Shown: in pieces, positions 27,716 through 36,386 of the stretch
Numbering within the stretch: the first letter of the stretch is position 1
Layout of the letters: the number at the start of each line of letters is the position of its first letter
Source: an uncultured Bacteroidales bacterium
GTDB lineage: Bacteria > Bacteroidota > Bacteroidia > Bacteroidales > P3
NCBI GenBank assembly: GCA_947175635.1
Contig: CAMWNM010000009.1
Location: 1-60,988 of the forward strand
Direction of reading: 5' to 3'
Length of the DNA: 60,988 nucleotides
Translations under genes and position numbers: made by a program
The notes under the pieces: model-generated
The model's input: the letters and a program-made list of their open reading frames with translations, nothing else
What the model was told of the DNA's origin: nothing
Databases searched by the model: none

Positions 27716-28276
27716 TTAAACACGTTGCGAGTATTCGCCCGTACGGGTATCCACTTTCACTTTGTCGCCCGTGTTTACGAAGAGAGGCACACGAATCGTG
27801 GCACCGGTATCAATGGTAGCGTCTTTCATGGCATTGGTCGCCGTGTTGCCCTTTTCTCCGGGTTCGGTATAGGTGATCTCAAACTCCATATAGGCGGGCA
27901 AATCGCAAGAAAGCGGTTCTTCGGTTTCGGCATGGACCAAAATTTCCACCGTGCATCCTTCTTTCAGGAACTGGGGATTGTTGATGAGAAATTCGGGGAT
28001 ATTGATTTGGTCGTAGGTTTCCGAATTCATAAAGTTGTAGCCCGCATCGTCTTTATAGAGAAACTGATACGGACGGCGTTCCACACGGGCCGTATCTATC
28101 TTCACACCGGCGGGAAAAGTGTTGGCCAGAACACGTCCGTTTTTAAGGTTCTTGAGACGGGTACGAACGAAAGCATTGCCCTTTCCGGGTTTTACATGCT
28201 GAAACTCAACAATCTGCCAAATTTCGTTATTGAAGTTGATGCACAAACCGTTTTTAAAATCTGCTGTTGTAGCCAT
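27716..28276 (-). CDS. efp: Elongation factor P
   Basis: 186-aa translation factor that relieves ribosome stalling at polyproline. KOW-like N-domain with the loop HVKPGKGNAFVRTRL, where the central lysine occupies the tip position that is modified in some bacteria. Two OB domains follow, ending in KVDTRTGEYSQRV. No EpmA/EpmB-type modification gene is nearby. First gene of a two-gene unit with the lpxD-like gene, driven by a near-perfect promoter at 28353-28383. Confidence 0.96.
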   Translation of the reverse strand: MATTADFKNGLCINFNNEIWQIVEFQHVKPGKGNAFVRTRLKNLKNGRVLANTFPAGVKIDTARVERRPYQFLYKDDAGYNFMNSETYDQINIPEFLINNPQFLKEGCTVEILVHAETEEPLSCDLPAYMEFEITYTEPGEKGNTATNAMKDATIDTGATIRVPLFVNTGDKVKVDTRTGEYSQRV

Positions 28277-28352
28277 TTTATTTATTCTTTTATTTTTTTC
28301 TATTTCTTTAAGGGTGTGCCCTTTACATCAAAACACACCTCACAAAAGCAGA

Positions 28353-28383
28353 CAAAGTTAAACAAAAATGCTTTTTTCCCAAA
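28353..28383 (-). promoter_or_regulatory. Promoter of efp
   Basis: On the minus strand TTTG (28380-28383), a 19-nt spacer, and TAACTTTG (28353-28360): exact matches to both Bacteroidota boxes. Transcription should begin near 28347, giving a leader of about 70 nt. The 128-bp gap around it holds nothing else obvious. Confidence 0.75.
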
Positions 28384-28404
28384 ATATGCCTATTTAAGAG
28401 GTGA

Positions 28405-29472
28405 TTAGCCATGGTTCGCCAAAAGTGTATTGGAGAGGAGAAACAACGTTCTGGCCCCTACGTTGCCGTCCCATTCGTCTTGAGGATCACGCGCATCGGG
28501 CGCCACTTCGCAAAGGTCGAAGCCGATAATCCGCCTGCCGCTTTTCCTCAAACAGGAAAGCAGATAGCGTACCTGCTGGAAGTTCACCCCTCCCGGAACC
28601 GGCGTACCGGTATGCGGGCAGAGAGAGGGCTCGAATCCATCGATATCAAAGCTCACATACACCTTCTCGGGCAGAGCCGCCACGATGTCCTTGCAGATTT
28701 CACACCAGGGTTCTCCCTCCAACAGTCGGTGGTGTAGAAGAACATCGGGAAACTGCACAACGCGTCCCGCCATCTCCGCCACCCGCTCCTGCTCTTGGAC
28801 GCACACATCGCGTATGCCCACCTGCACCAAACGCGAAACAGACTCGATCTGCAAGGCGTTGTACATTATCGAAGCATGAGAGAATGTAAAATTTTCATAA
28901 GCCCGGCGCAGATCGGCGTGGGCGTCGAAATGCAGAATGCCGAAAGAATCATGAACTTCTCCCAAGGCCTGCATCAACCCTAAAGGAGAACTGTGATCGC
29001 CCCCTACCACCCCCACGGTCCGCTCCTTTGCAATCAATCCGGAGGCAAGGTTCCGCAACCAACCGTTCATCCGCTCCCCACCGGCGTTCACCGCCTCCAG
29101 ATCGGCCTTGAAATCCGCTTCGGAATAAGCATCGGGCAAATCTTCCCTGCGAGCTTCCTGCCAGGCGATTGCCCTTTCTGCCATGGGGCGCAAGGTTTCG
29201 GAAAGTTTCGCTATTTCTTCCGAGGCTTCAAAAGGCCAGGTACCGATACCTTTTTTCCATATATCGGGCATCTCGAAGTCGAAAAAATCCAACTGCACCG
29301 AAGCCTGCCGTATGGCAAGAGGTCCTTGGGCCGCGCCTTTACGGTAAGACACCGTTACATCCCAAGGCACGGAAACCAGTACCAACGGGCAACTTTCAGG
29401 TTCGAAAGGAAAGCCGAAATAATGATGGTTGGGGGCGCAAGCCGCATCGGGATCAAACTGGTCAAGGTTCAT
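28405..29472 (-). CDS. Arginase/agmatinase/formimidoylglutamase family hydrolase
   Basis: 355-aa ureohydrolase-fold enzyme. The manganese-binding motifs are GGDHSSPLG, FDAHADLR (DxHxD) and SFDIDGFEPS. Bacteroidota proteins of this type are usually annotated as formimidoylglutamase (histidine degradation) or arginase, but no other hut gene is present here to decide. The N-terminal part is longer than in agmatinases. It starts 3 bases after the porE stop, so it is probably the last gene of an envelope operon, an odd place for a catabolic enzyme. Family call firm, substrate uncertain. Confidence 0.85.
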   Translation of the reverse strand: MNLDQFDPDAACAPNHHYFGFPFEPESCPLVLVSVPWDVTVSYRKGAAQGPLAIRQASVQLDFFDFEMPDIWKKGIGTWPFEASEEIAKLSETLRPMAERAIAWQEARREDLPDAYSEADFKADLEAVNAGGERMNGWLRNLASGLIAKERTVGVVGGDHSSPLGLMQALGEVHDSFGILHFDAHADLRRAYENFTFSHASIMYNALQIESVSRLVQVGIRDVCVQEQERVAEMAGRVVQFPDVLLHHRLLEGEPWCEICKDIVAALPEKVYVSFDIDGFEPSLCPHTGTPVPGGVNFQQVRYLLSCLRKSGRRIIGFDLCEVAPDARDPQDEWDGNVGARTLFLLSNTLLANHG

Positions 29473-29475
29473 GTC

Positions 29476-31449
29476 TTAAAGAATTTTCAGTTCCGTACGT
29501 CGGTTTCGGGCGCGTCCTTCTTCGGTTTCGTTGGTTGCCACTGGCTTGTCGAATCCATACCCTACGGCCTTGATTCTACTGGCATCAATGCCTTTCTGCA
29601 CCAGATACGCCGCCACCGCATCCGCCCTGTGTTGCGAAAGTTCTCGGTTCAAGGCGGCCGATCCCACATTGTCGGTATGGCCGCTTATCTCAACGCGCAC
29701 GTCTTTGTTCTGCAACATGAAACGAAGCAACCGGTTCAGTTCCGCCGCAGAAGATTCCTCTATGGCGTACTGGTTGGTACGGTAAAAGATATTGTTCAGC
29801 ACAATCGACATACCGCTGCGGATAGGCTGCAACAGAATTTCTTTCCGCATGGGTTTATCGCGGTAGGCGTAATCCAAAGCGATATGTTCGGAATAAAAGA
29901 GATAGCCGGGGAACGAAACGTTGAGCGCGAACGGCTCGTCAACCGGCAGGCAAACCAAAAAGTCGCCGGTTTTGGAGGCCGCCACCGAAGCCACCCTTGT
30001 CCGGCCGGTTTTAAGGCTTATCAGTTCAAAACGTGCCGCCAAAGGCTTGCGGGTATCGGCATCATACACAAATCCCTTCATAAAAGACACACTGGAAGGC
30101 CGGGCCTGCTCATAGAGCGCAAACGAATAGATGTCTTTCTTTCCGAAGCCATCGAGATTGTCGCTCGAAAAATAAGCCGTATCGCCCTTGGCGTTAACAC
30201 TCAAGGTAGCCTCATCGGCATACGTATTGATGGGATAACCCAGATTTTGAGGTGCAGACCAATTCCCATTTTCATCCATACGGCTCACAAACAAGTCCAT
30301 ACCGCCCATGCCGCCATGGCCGTTGGAGGAAAAATAAAGCGTTTTTCCGTCGGGATGCAGAAAGGGAGAACTTTCATCGCCGGATGTGTTGATGGTACTT
30401 CCCAGATTCACCGGCTTGCTCCATATGCCTCCGTCGGAAAGCTCGCTTTTCCAGATGTCGCTTCTACCGAATCCATCGGGACGGTTGCTTACGAAATAAA
30501 GCGTTTTTCCATCCGAAGACATACAAGGCTGCGATTCCCATGCCGAAGTATTGACCGGTGCGCCGATATTGAACGGCCGTCCCCATTCCTCTCCTCTCCG
30601 TATGGAAGCGTATATATCGCAAGAACCCATCCCGTCGGATCGGTTGCAGCCGGCAAAAAAAAGATAACGTCCGTCGGGCGAGATACACAAAGCCCCTTCG
30701 TTTTCGGTAGAGTTGATGGGTTCGGCCATCCGGCGGGCCGGCATCCAGTTGCCGTTGGTATCCCGCAGCGAGAAAAAGAAATCTTCTTCCAGATATGGCG
30801 GATTGCCCTCTTTGAGATAGCGGCGGGTGAAATACATCATCTGGTCATCCACCGTTACCAACGGCAGATATTCATCGTACTCGGTATTGATGTTCGGCCC
30901 CATGTTCCGCGGACGGAAAGGCACCGAGGTATCCTCGAGCGACATGGCCTCCCGGTTGCGCAATGCGGCCAACTGCGCCTGCTCCCGCAATTTGGCGCTG
31001 ATGGAAGGATAAGAAAGGAATCGGGTGAAATGCCCGTCGGCGGCCGCATACCGGCCGGTGGAAACTTCCAGTTTGGCCAGACTGTAATAGGCATTGGGGA
31101 AAACATCCGGGTCGATATCCAAGGCGTATCGATAGGCGGCGATGGCACTGTCGATTTTTCTTTCATCTTCAAAAAGAACGGCCCTGAGCAGATATATCTT
31201 GGCGTAGCAAGGTTCCACTTTCCGGGCTATACCCAGCAATTTCCACGCCTGGTTGTTCAAACCTTCCTGATATGCGGCAAGGGCTTTCTGATAATGAAAA
31301 TCCGCCTTACGGAGGTTTGCCGGGTCGGGTTTGCAGATGCCCTGCGCCAAAGCCGGTGTTCCCGCTAAAGACCATGCGGCCGACACGCAAAAAGCCACGA
31401 GCCGAACTGCAAAAACAGTCCGGAATCTTGTTTTTAAACTACGGTACAT
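29476..31449 (-). CDS. porE: PorE-like OmpA-family protein (TPR, beta-propeller, CRD, OmpA)
   Basis: 657 aa from the ATG at 31449, which gives a good signal peptide ending at ALAQ; upstream codons overlap uppP. Domain order: tetratricopeptide repeats (about 35-150), a WD40/PD40 beta-propeller (about 180-420, with repeated SPDGRYLFF, SSDGKTLYF and HPDGKTLYF blades), a carboxypeptidase-regulatory-like domain (SFMKGFVYDADTRKPLAARFEL), and a C-terminal OmpA peptidoglycan-binding domain (ISGHTDNVGS, RNRRTELKIL). This is exactly the architecture of P. gingivalis PorE (PG1058), a periplasmic type IX secretion component that anchors the machinery to peptidoglycan. Other Bacteroidota proteins share these domains, so the name is likely but not certain. 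It lies 11 bases after uppP. Confidence 0.75.
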   Translation of the reverse strand: MYRSLKTRFRTVFAVRLVAFCVSAAWSLAGTPALAQGICKPDPANLRKADFHYQKALAAYQEGLNNQAWKLLGIARKVEPCYAKIYLLRAVLFEDERKIDSAIAAYRYALDIDPDVFPNAYYSLAKLEVSTGRYAAADGHFTRFLSYPSISAKLREQAQLAALRNREAMSLEDTSVPFRPRNMGPNINTEYDEYLPLVTVDDQMMYFTRRYLKEGNPPYLEEDFFFSLRDTNGNWMPARRMAEPINSTENEGALCISPDGRYLFFAGCNRSDGMGSCDIYASIRRGEEWGRPFNIGAPVNTSAWESQPCMSSDGKTLYFVSNRPDGFGRSDIWKSELSDGGIWSKPVNLGSTINTSGDESSPFLHPDGKTLYFSSNGHGGMGGMDLFVSRMDENGNWSAPQNLGYPINTYADEATLSVNAKGDTAYFSSDNLDGFGKKDIYSFALYEQARPSSVSFMKGFVYDADTRKPLAARFELISLKTGRTRVASVAASKTGDFLVCLPVDEPFALNVSFPGYLFYSEHIALDYAYRDKPMRKEILLQPIRSGMSIVLNNIFYRTNQYAIEESSAAELNRLLRFMLQNKDVRVEISGHTDNVGSAALNRELSQHRADAVAAYLVQKGIDASRIKAVGYGFDKPVATNETEEGRARNRRTELKIL

Positions 31450-31460
31450 CCAAATGGAAA

Positions 31461-32276
31461 TTAAAGGAAAATAGCCAACAGTCCCACCACCAGACAGTAG
31501 ATGGCGAAATAGACCAATTTTCCCCGTTTTACAATACGAATCATACACTTGCAGGCAAGCCAACCCGAAAGGAAAGCACCTATAAATCCCGTAAAGAGCG
31601 GAAGCAAAGCGATGGAAGAGGTTTGCAGCTGACCCGAAAACAGTTCAAGCAGATTTTCTCCCAGAATAGGCGCCAGCACCATCAGAAATGAAAACTGCGC
31701 CACCGCGTCTTTCCTGTTGCCCAACAACAAGCCCGTGGCGATGGTGGTGCCGCTACGCGAAAGTCCCGGCAACACGGCCACCGACTGGGCGATGCCGATA
31801 ATGAAGGCGTCCCGGAATGAAATTTCACGATTGCCCTTTCCCAGATAGGTGCACAATGTAAGCAACACGGCCGTAACCAACAACATGCAACCCACCAGCA
31901 GCAATCCATTCCCAAACAGACGCTCCACCGTATCCTTAAAGAACAGGCCCACTATCAGAATCGGTATCATCGACACAAGCAACTTGAATACATAGAGGGT
32001 TTCACCGTTGAGCAACGGCTTGCCGTCCCCGGCCCGCTCCGGCTTATCCGACCAAAAACGGATAAGCCCCTTGCATAGCCGTACGATATCTTTCCAAAAC
32101 ACCACTATCGTGCTCAACACCGTGGCACCGTGTACCAAAACGGTAAAGAGCAGATCATCTGAAACCTCCACACCCAGCAAGGCCTTGCCTATTTCCAAAT
32201 GCCCGCTGCTGCTTACCGGCAAGAACTCGGTCAAGCCTTGAATAATCCCCAGTAGAAGCGCTTCCAGCCAATTCAT
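31461..32276 (-). CDS. uppP: Undecaprenyl-diphosphatase
   Basis: 271-aa polytopic membrane enzyme (BacA/UppP) that regenerates the undecaprenyl phosphate carrier for peptidoglycan and polysaccharide synthesis. The family signatures are [17 protein letters not shown] at the N-terminus and [19 protein letters not shown] near residue 170. About eight hydrophobic helices. Member of the ftsX-DUF3098-uppP-porE unit. Confidence 0.96.
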   Translation of the reverse strand: MNWLEALLLGIIQGLTEFLPVSSSGHLEIGKALLGVEVSDDLLFTVLVHGATVLSTIVVFWKDIVRLCKGLIRFWSDKPERAGDGKPLLNGETLYVFKLLVSMIPILIVGLFFKDTVERLFGNGLLLVGCMLLVTAVLLTLCTYLGKGNREISFRDAFIIGIAQSVAVLPGLSRSGTTIATGLLLGNRKDAVAQFSFLMVLAPILGENLLELFSGQLQTSSIALLPLFTGFIGAFLSGWLACKCMIRIVKRGKLVYFAIYCLVVGLLAIFL

Positions 32277-32295
32277 CGTGCAAACTTAAAAAACA

Positions 32296-32577
32296 CTACT
32301 TACGAGGCTTTTTCATAATGGCCACGATTTCAACCACAATACCGGCCAGAATCACCAAGGGCGAAACCACCAAGCGGCGGGTATTGAAAAGTTCGTAGCT
32401 GAACACTTCCGGATCCTTGCTTCCTCCGCCCACCATCAGCAGGTAGCCGATCCCCAGAAGCACGATGCCGGCAATCATCAGTATATAGTTTTCTCTGCCG
32501 AAGGCAAAATCGAACATCTTTTTTTCTGACTTGTCAACCGGATTTTCCACACCCGGATTTTTCTTCATTGTTGCCAT
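32296..32577 (-). CDS. DUF3098 small membrane protein
   Basis: 93 aa with two transmembrane helices (about residues 32-51 and 68-88) and charged ends. The sequence FDFAFGRENYILMIAGIVLLGIGYLLM and the loop SYELFNTRRLVVSPLVILAG fit the DUF3098 family, which in Bacteroidota lies between ftsX and uppP as here. No function is known; the fixed position suggests a role in envelope growth or division. It is 19 bases after ftsX and 19 before uppP. Confidence 0.85.
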   Translation of the reverse strand: MATMKKNPGVENPVDKSEKKMFDFAFGRENYILMIAGIVLLGIGYLLMVGGGSKDPEVFSYELFNTRRLVVSPLVILAGIVVEIVAIMKKPRK

Positions 32578-32596
32578 ATCTTGAATTTTCGCTACG

Positions 32597-33556
32597 CTAG
32601 TTATACAGATTGTCGGAATTGCGCATCTTGAGGTATTTGTTTACCGAGATCCATGCCGAAACGAATGTAAACAGCAGGCCGACCAACAAAACGACAAAGA
32701 ACACACGGACTATCATGCCCGAATCATGTCCATTGATGAGTTCAGGTACTTTTTTGTGCATGTAGAGCAAACAGACAGTGGCCGCCAAAATGGCGAAAAA
32801 CGCACCCAAAAATCCCTGCAACAGACTTTTTTGGATAAACGGACGGCGGATGAACCGCGGGGTGGCCCCCACCAGCTGCATGGTATTGATAGTAAAACGC
32901 TTGGAATATATCAAAAGACGCAGTGTGTTATTTATCAAATAAATAGCGATAGCCAAGATAAAAAGACTGGCCAAACTGAGCCAAAAGCTGATTTTGGCCA
33001 CATTGTCGTTTACCAGACGTATCAGGTCCGGCTGATAGAACATCTCCTTTACGATATGGTATTGGGTAAGCTCGTTTTCAAATTTCAGCACACTGTCCTG
33101 ATGCGTGTAATCGGCCTTGAGATGGATTTCGATGGATGGCAGCAGCGGATTATAGCCCAGAAAGGAAACGAAATCCTGCCCCAGATTTTCCTTCAACTCC
33201 TTGGCCGCCTCGTCTTTGCTGATATAGCGGGAACTCTTCACATAGGGAGAACGGTCGATGATGGCTTTCATGTCCATGATGTCCTGTTCACGCGTATAGT
33301 CCTTTATCATCAAGGTAAAACCAATGTTTTCCTTCACGTAATCGGAAACTTTGCGCGTGTAGCCCAACATCAGCCCTTGGATGCAGAGCAGAAAAAGTAC
33401 CGTGGCGATGGAGAGTACCGTGGTTACATGCGCGCTCCTGATACGTTTTTTCTCAAATTTGGCGTCTTCTTTCTGTATCATTGATTCGAAAGCCGTTTTA
33501 ATGTTGGTTTTCACCCGACGTTTAACCGCCTCGGCAAAATTTAAACGTTCGGACAA
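32597..33556 (-). CDS. ftsX: Cell division permease-like protein FtsX
   Basis: 319 aa. A charged N-terminal cytoplasmic part of about 40 residues is followed by a first transmembrane helix (VTTVLSIATVLFLLCIQGLML), a periplasmic domain (about 75-195) and three C-terminal helices, the FtsX plan. With FtsE it links division to cell-wall hydrolase activation; FtsE is not encoded here. The start at 33556 fits a transcript from the promoter at 33570-33600, with a leader of about 8 nt; an internal Met (MIQKEDAKF) near residue 26 is an alternative. First gene of the envelope unit, divergent from ldcA. Confidence 0.9.
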   Translation of the reverse strand: MSERLNFAEAVKRRVKTNIKTAFESMIQKEDAKFEKKRIRSAHVTTVLSIATVLFLLCIQGLMLGYTRKVSDYVKENIGFTLMIKDYTREQDIMDMKAIIDRSPYVKSSRYISKDEAAKELKENLGQDFVSFLGYNPLLPSIEIHLKADYTHQDSVLKFENELTQYHIVKEMFYQPDLIRLVNDNVAKISFWLSLASLFILAIAIYLINNTLRLLIYSKRFTINTMQLVGATPRFIRRPFIQKSLLQGFLGAFFAILAATVCLLYMHKKVPELINGHDSGMIVRVFFVVLLVGLLFTFVSAWISVNKYLKMRNSDNLYN

Positions 33557-33569
33557 ATCCCGAAACCGA

Positions 33570-33600
33570 CAAAGATAACGAGAATTCGGGGATTATCGAA
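33570..33600 (-). promoter_or_regulatory. Promoter of the ftsX-uppP-porE operon
   Basis: On the minus strand TTCG (33597-33600), a 19-nt spacer and TATCTTTG (33570-33577), an exact -7 box. It interlocks with the ldcA promoter on the other strand (33585-33615): the -33 region of each lies inside the spacer of the other. Confidence 0.65.
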
Positions 33601-33615
33601 AATTGATTACTTTCG
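33585..33615 (+). promoter_or_regulatory. Promoter of ldcA
   Basis: TTCG (33585-33588), a 19-nt spacer and TACTTTCG (33608-33615), 7 of 8 matches to the -7 box. The box ends 5 nt before the ATG at 33621, so a leaderless transcript is expected. It overlaps the divergent ftsX promoter. Confidence 0.55.
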
Positions 33616-33620
33616 CAGGA

Positions 33621-34547
33621 ATGATACGTATTCCTCCATTTCTTGAAAAAGGACAGAAAGCGGCATTGGTGTCGCCGGCGGGGTGCATTGAGCCGGCCTG
33701 CCTCCAACGGGGTGCAGACACCCTGGAAAAATGGGGATTGCAGTGCGTAACAGGTCGTAATGCCGGCAAGCGCTTCGGCCCCTTCGCCGGAACGGATCGG
33801 GAACGGCTGGAGGATTTTCAGCATGCACTCGATGACCCCGACATCCATGCCATCGTCTGCACACGAGGCGGTTACGGGGCGGTACGGATTATCGACCGGC
33901 TCGACTTCAGCGCCTTTCTCGAAACCCCCAAATGGATTGTCGGATTCAGCGACATCACCGTGCTTCTGTCGCATTTACAGCAAAACCTTCATGTGGCGGG
34001 CATTCATGCCGCCATGCCCCAAACCTATCCCGCACCCGACACACCCGAATACGAAGCGGCTGTAGAATCACTCCGCAAGGCTTTATTCGGAGAGACCCTT
34101 ACCCACCGCTTTCCCGGACAAGCCTTGAACCGCCCAGGGAAAACCACCGCCCCCGTTATCGGAGGCAACCTCTCTATCCTCTACAGCCTGCGCGGCACGG
34201 CCACCGACATCGATCCGACGGGAAAGATCCTTTTTATCGAAGACCTCGATGAGTTCGACTATCACATAGACCGCATGATGATGAACCTCAAACGCGGCGG
34301 CTGGTTCGAAAGAATCGCCGGACTGATGGTCGGATCTTTCACGCATATCAAAAAAGGGGCCCATCCCTACGGCTGTGATGTATGGGATATCATCAACCCT
34401 TACACCGAGAACCTCCCGTATCCTGTCTGCTATGGATTTCCCGCCGGCCATATTCCCCGGAACCATGCGCTGTACACGGGTGTTCCCGCACAACTTGAAG
34501 TAACCGCAACCGACCGCGAATCCTCTTCGCTGCGTTTTCTCTTCTAA
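33621..34547 (+). CDS. ldcA: LD-carboxypeptidase
   Basis: 308-aa serine peptidase of family S66 that removes the terminal D-Ala from the L,D bond of muramoyl tetrapeptides in peptidoglycan recycling. Family features are ALVSPAGCI near the N-terminus, CTRGGYGAVRI, the nucleophile region WIVGFSDITVLL, GGNLSIL, the glutamate in IEDLDEFDYHIDRM, and the histidine in FPAGHIPRNHALYTG. The ATG at 33621 is chosen; an upstream TTG at 33603 lies in the promoter. It is followed after 17 bases by an unknown protein gene. Confidence 0.92.
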   Translation: MIRIPPFLEKGQKAALVSPAGCIEPACLQRGADTLEKWGLQCVTGRNAGKRFGPFAGTDRERLEDFQHALDDPDIHAIVCTRGGYGAVRIIDRLDFSAFLETPKWIVGFSDITVLLSHLQQNLHVAGIHAAMPQTYPAPDTPEYEAAVESLRKALFGETLTHRFPGQALNRPGKTTAPVIGGNLSILYSLRGTATDIDPTGKILFIEDLDEFDYHIDRMMMNLKRGGWFERIAGLMVGSFTHIKKGAHPYGCDVWDIINPYTENLPYPVCYGFPAGHIPRNHALYTGVPAQLEVTATDRESSSLRFLF

Positions 34548-34564
34548 AAATATTCCGAAAGAAC

Positions 34565-36316
34565 ATGGATCAATCCACTCTTGCCCCCCGCACCCCCGAG
34601 CAACTGGAACTTTATTCCAGCGCGATGAGCCTCTCCGATATGGAGATCTTTATCTTCCCCGACCTAATGTACGCCCTTGTGTTGGCCAACATCATGTCTC
34701 CCGAGATATGGAAATGGCGTGAAGAAGAATGGTTCCGCAACATCGAAAAAAAATCGTTCAGTTACAAGATAAACCGAATCAAGCAATACGTAATGGATCA
34801 CTACGTATTCAATCTCGATCTGGAGACCTGGGGGCTCACCACGAAGGAAAAAGAACTCAAACGTTTCGAATCCTTCATCGACCCCGCCGCATTGGCCCAA
34901 TCAAATGCCTTGTTCGGTTACGGCGGCGACAAATATTACTACGATGTGGACATACGCCGGCACTTCGGCCTGGACAAATATACCCAAGAGGTGATTCCCT
35001 ACTGGAAAACCGAAACCGTGGAAGCCATGACCGCCTTCAGGCACAAGGAAGGCTATACCACCGGCGCCGGCGAATGCGTTTCCCTCTCGGCGCTGTATGT
35101 TGCCGCCCTCTTTATCGTAGGACGCATCCCGCTTACCGACATCTTCATGATCGCCACCCCCTTGCATTCCCAAAACTTCATCGCCGAGAAAGACGGTTTT
35201 ATCACGAACAACCGCCGTATCGTCACCAAAAAGATGTGGTACAACGGCACCGAACTTTCGGCAAAGGCAAGGCGAAGCATAGAGAACGAACGGATTACGA
35301 TTGTATCCCACCTCAGCGGAGTAATGCACACGTTCTATTCCACCGCCTCCATCGACCCCGAAAGGTTCACGTTTTTCCAGAAACGGTTCCGGGCTTTCCT
35401 GGAAACGGAAACCAGCTTCGAATACTTCGTGAACTTCCTTTACAGCAGGGAATGCTACTGGAACTGCTTTCAATACCGCCATATCCACAACGGCAGGGAA
35501 TGTTATATTTCGCTCAACTGCATATTCAACACGCAACGTTCCAGCAAAAACCGCTTCGACAACGAAAGCCGGCAGGCCCTTATAGACGAAATAGACTGCT
35601 CGTGTTTCGCTTTGGCGCCGATGGAAGGCCGGATGATAATAAACGAACTGGAAGAATTCCTTTCCCGGCACACAGGCGAACCGCTGGACAGTTTTTCCGA
35701 TGAATTTTTGGACATATTGCGCCTCAGAGGAACCTGTCGGGAAAAGACACAGAATATTTTAGAAGAGCTGAAAGCATTCGTGAAGATTGAACCCCGTTTG
35801 CCGGAAGCCGAAAAGAAAACTTTCGTTTCCTACCCGCTGCTACAGCTTTCACCCGAACAAAGCCGGGAAGAAATAACGGATTATCTGCACCGGCAGGCCG
35901 CCGAAGGACACCCTGTGGCCGTATTGAGCCTCTATGCCTGGCGCGATATGGAAAACACCGACTGGGAACCGTTTGTAAAGGCGGCGGTGGAACGCAATCC
36001 GGTGGCGATAAAGGAAACCGAAGCGCTCAACATGGATGAAATCTTTTCCAGAATCTCCGGCTTTGAAAACAAATCCATCTATGAAGGGGCACGTCTGGCG
36101 CAACCCGATGAAGTATGGAACTTTCAAAGAGGCGACGGACTCGAAAAGGCTTTTCTGCTGTGGAATATACTCAGAAACCGTTGCCGCACAACCGGGGCCG
36201 AACTCCTCGTTGACAAGGAGGTGATACTCCGCGTTTGTCAGCAAGACGTACCCGAGACAAAGGAGTTCCGTTTCTCTTCTGAAAAAGGCTTGAAAAAAAA
36301 CTTGCCGCTGATGTAA
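34565..36316 (+). CDS. Unknown protein with a candidate transglutaminase-like core
   Basis: 583 aa, no signal peptide or membrane helix, so probably cytoplasmic. I do not recognise a named family. The central part (about 165-220) has the order of a transglutaminase/papain-like core: Cys171 in GAGECVSLSALYVAALF at the start of a helix, His201 in TPLHSQNFIAEKDG opening a hairpin, then Asn215 in ITNNRRIV where these folds place Asp or Asn. The C-terminal third (about 430-560) is rich in short helices and acidic residues. It follows ldcA by 17 bases and may be cotranscribed with it, which would suggest a link to peptidoglycan peptides, although the lack of a signal argues for a cytoplasmic substrate. 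The triad is inference from spacing. Confidence 0.7.
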   Translation: MDQSTLAPRTPEQLELYSSAMSLSDMEIFIFPDLMYALVLANIMSPEIWKWREEEWFRNIEKKSFSYKINRIKQYVMDHYVFNLDLETWGLTTKEKELKRFESFIDPAALAQSNALFGYGGDKYYYDVDIRRHFGLDKYTQEVIPYWKTETVEAMTAFRHKEGYTTGAGECVSLSALYVAALFIVGRIPLTDIFMIATPLHSQNFIAEKDGFITNNRRIVTKKMWYNGTELSAKARRSIENERITIVSHLSGVMHTFYSTASIDPERFTFFQKRFRAFLETETSFEYFVNFLYSRECYWNCFQYRHIHNGRECYISLNCIFNTQRSSKNRFDNESRQALIDEIDCSCFALAPMEGRMIINELEEFLSRHTGEPLDSFSDEFLDILRLRGTCREKTQNILEELKAFVKIEPRLPEAEKKTFVSYPLLQLSPEQSREEITDYLHRQAAEGHPVAVLSLYAWRDMENTDWEPFVKAAVERNPVAIKETEALNMDEIFSRISGFENKSIYEGARLAQPDEVWNFQRGDGLEKAFLLWNILRNRCRTTGAELLVDKEVILRVCQQDVPETKEFRFSSEKGLKKNLPLM

Positions 36317-36343
36317 GCCCCTGTCTCTTTTATCGGTTTTTCG

Positions 36344-36351
36344 TACTTTTG
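36344..36351 (+). promoter_or_regulatory. -7 promoter box of pepO
   Basis: TACTTTTG, an exact TAnnTTTG match, 35 nt before the pepO ATG. No convincing -33 TTG is at the usual distance. The 70-bp gap suggests pepO is a separate unit from the genes before it. Confidence 0.5.
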
Positions 36352-36386
36352 CACGCTTTCGAAGCGACTTATAAAACATCATCAAT

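Noticed and set aside
28993-31368. 791-codon open frame antisense to porE
   Set aside because: It lies fully opposite a multi-domain protein with clear motifs; its translation is Arg/His-rich with no domain, typical of a shadow frame.
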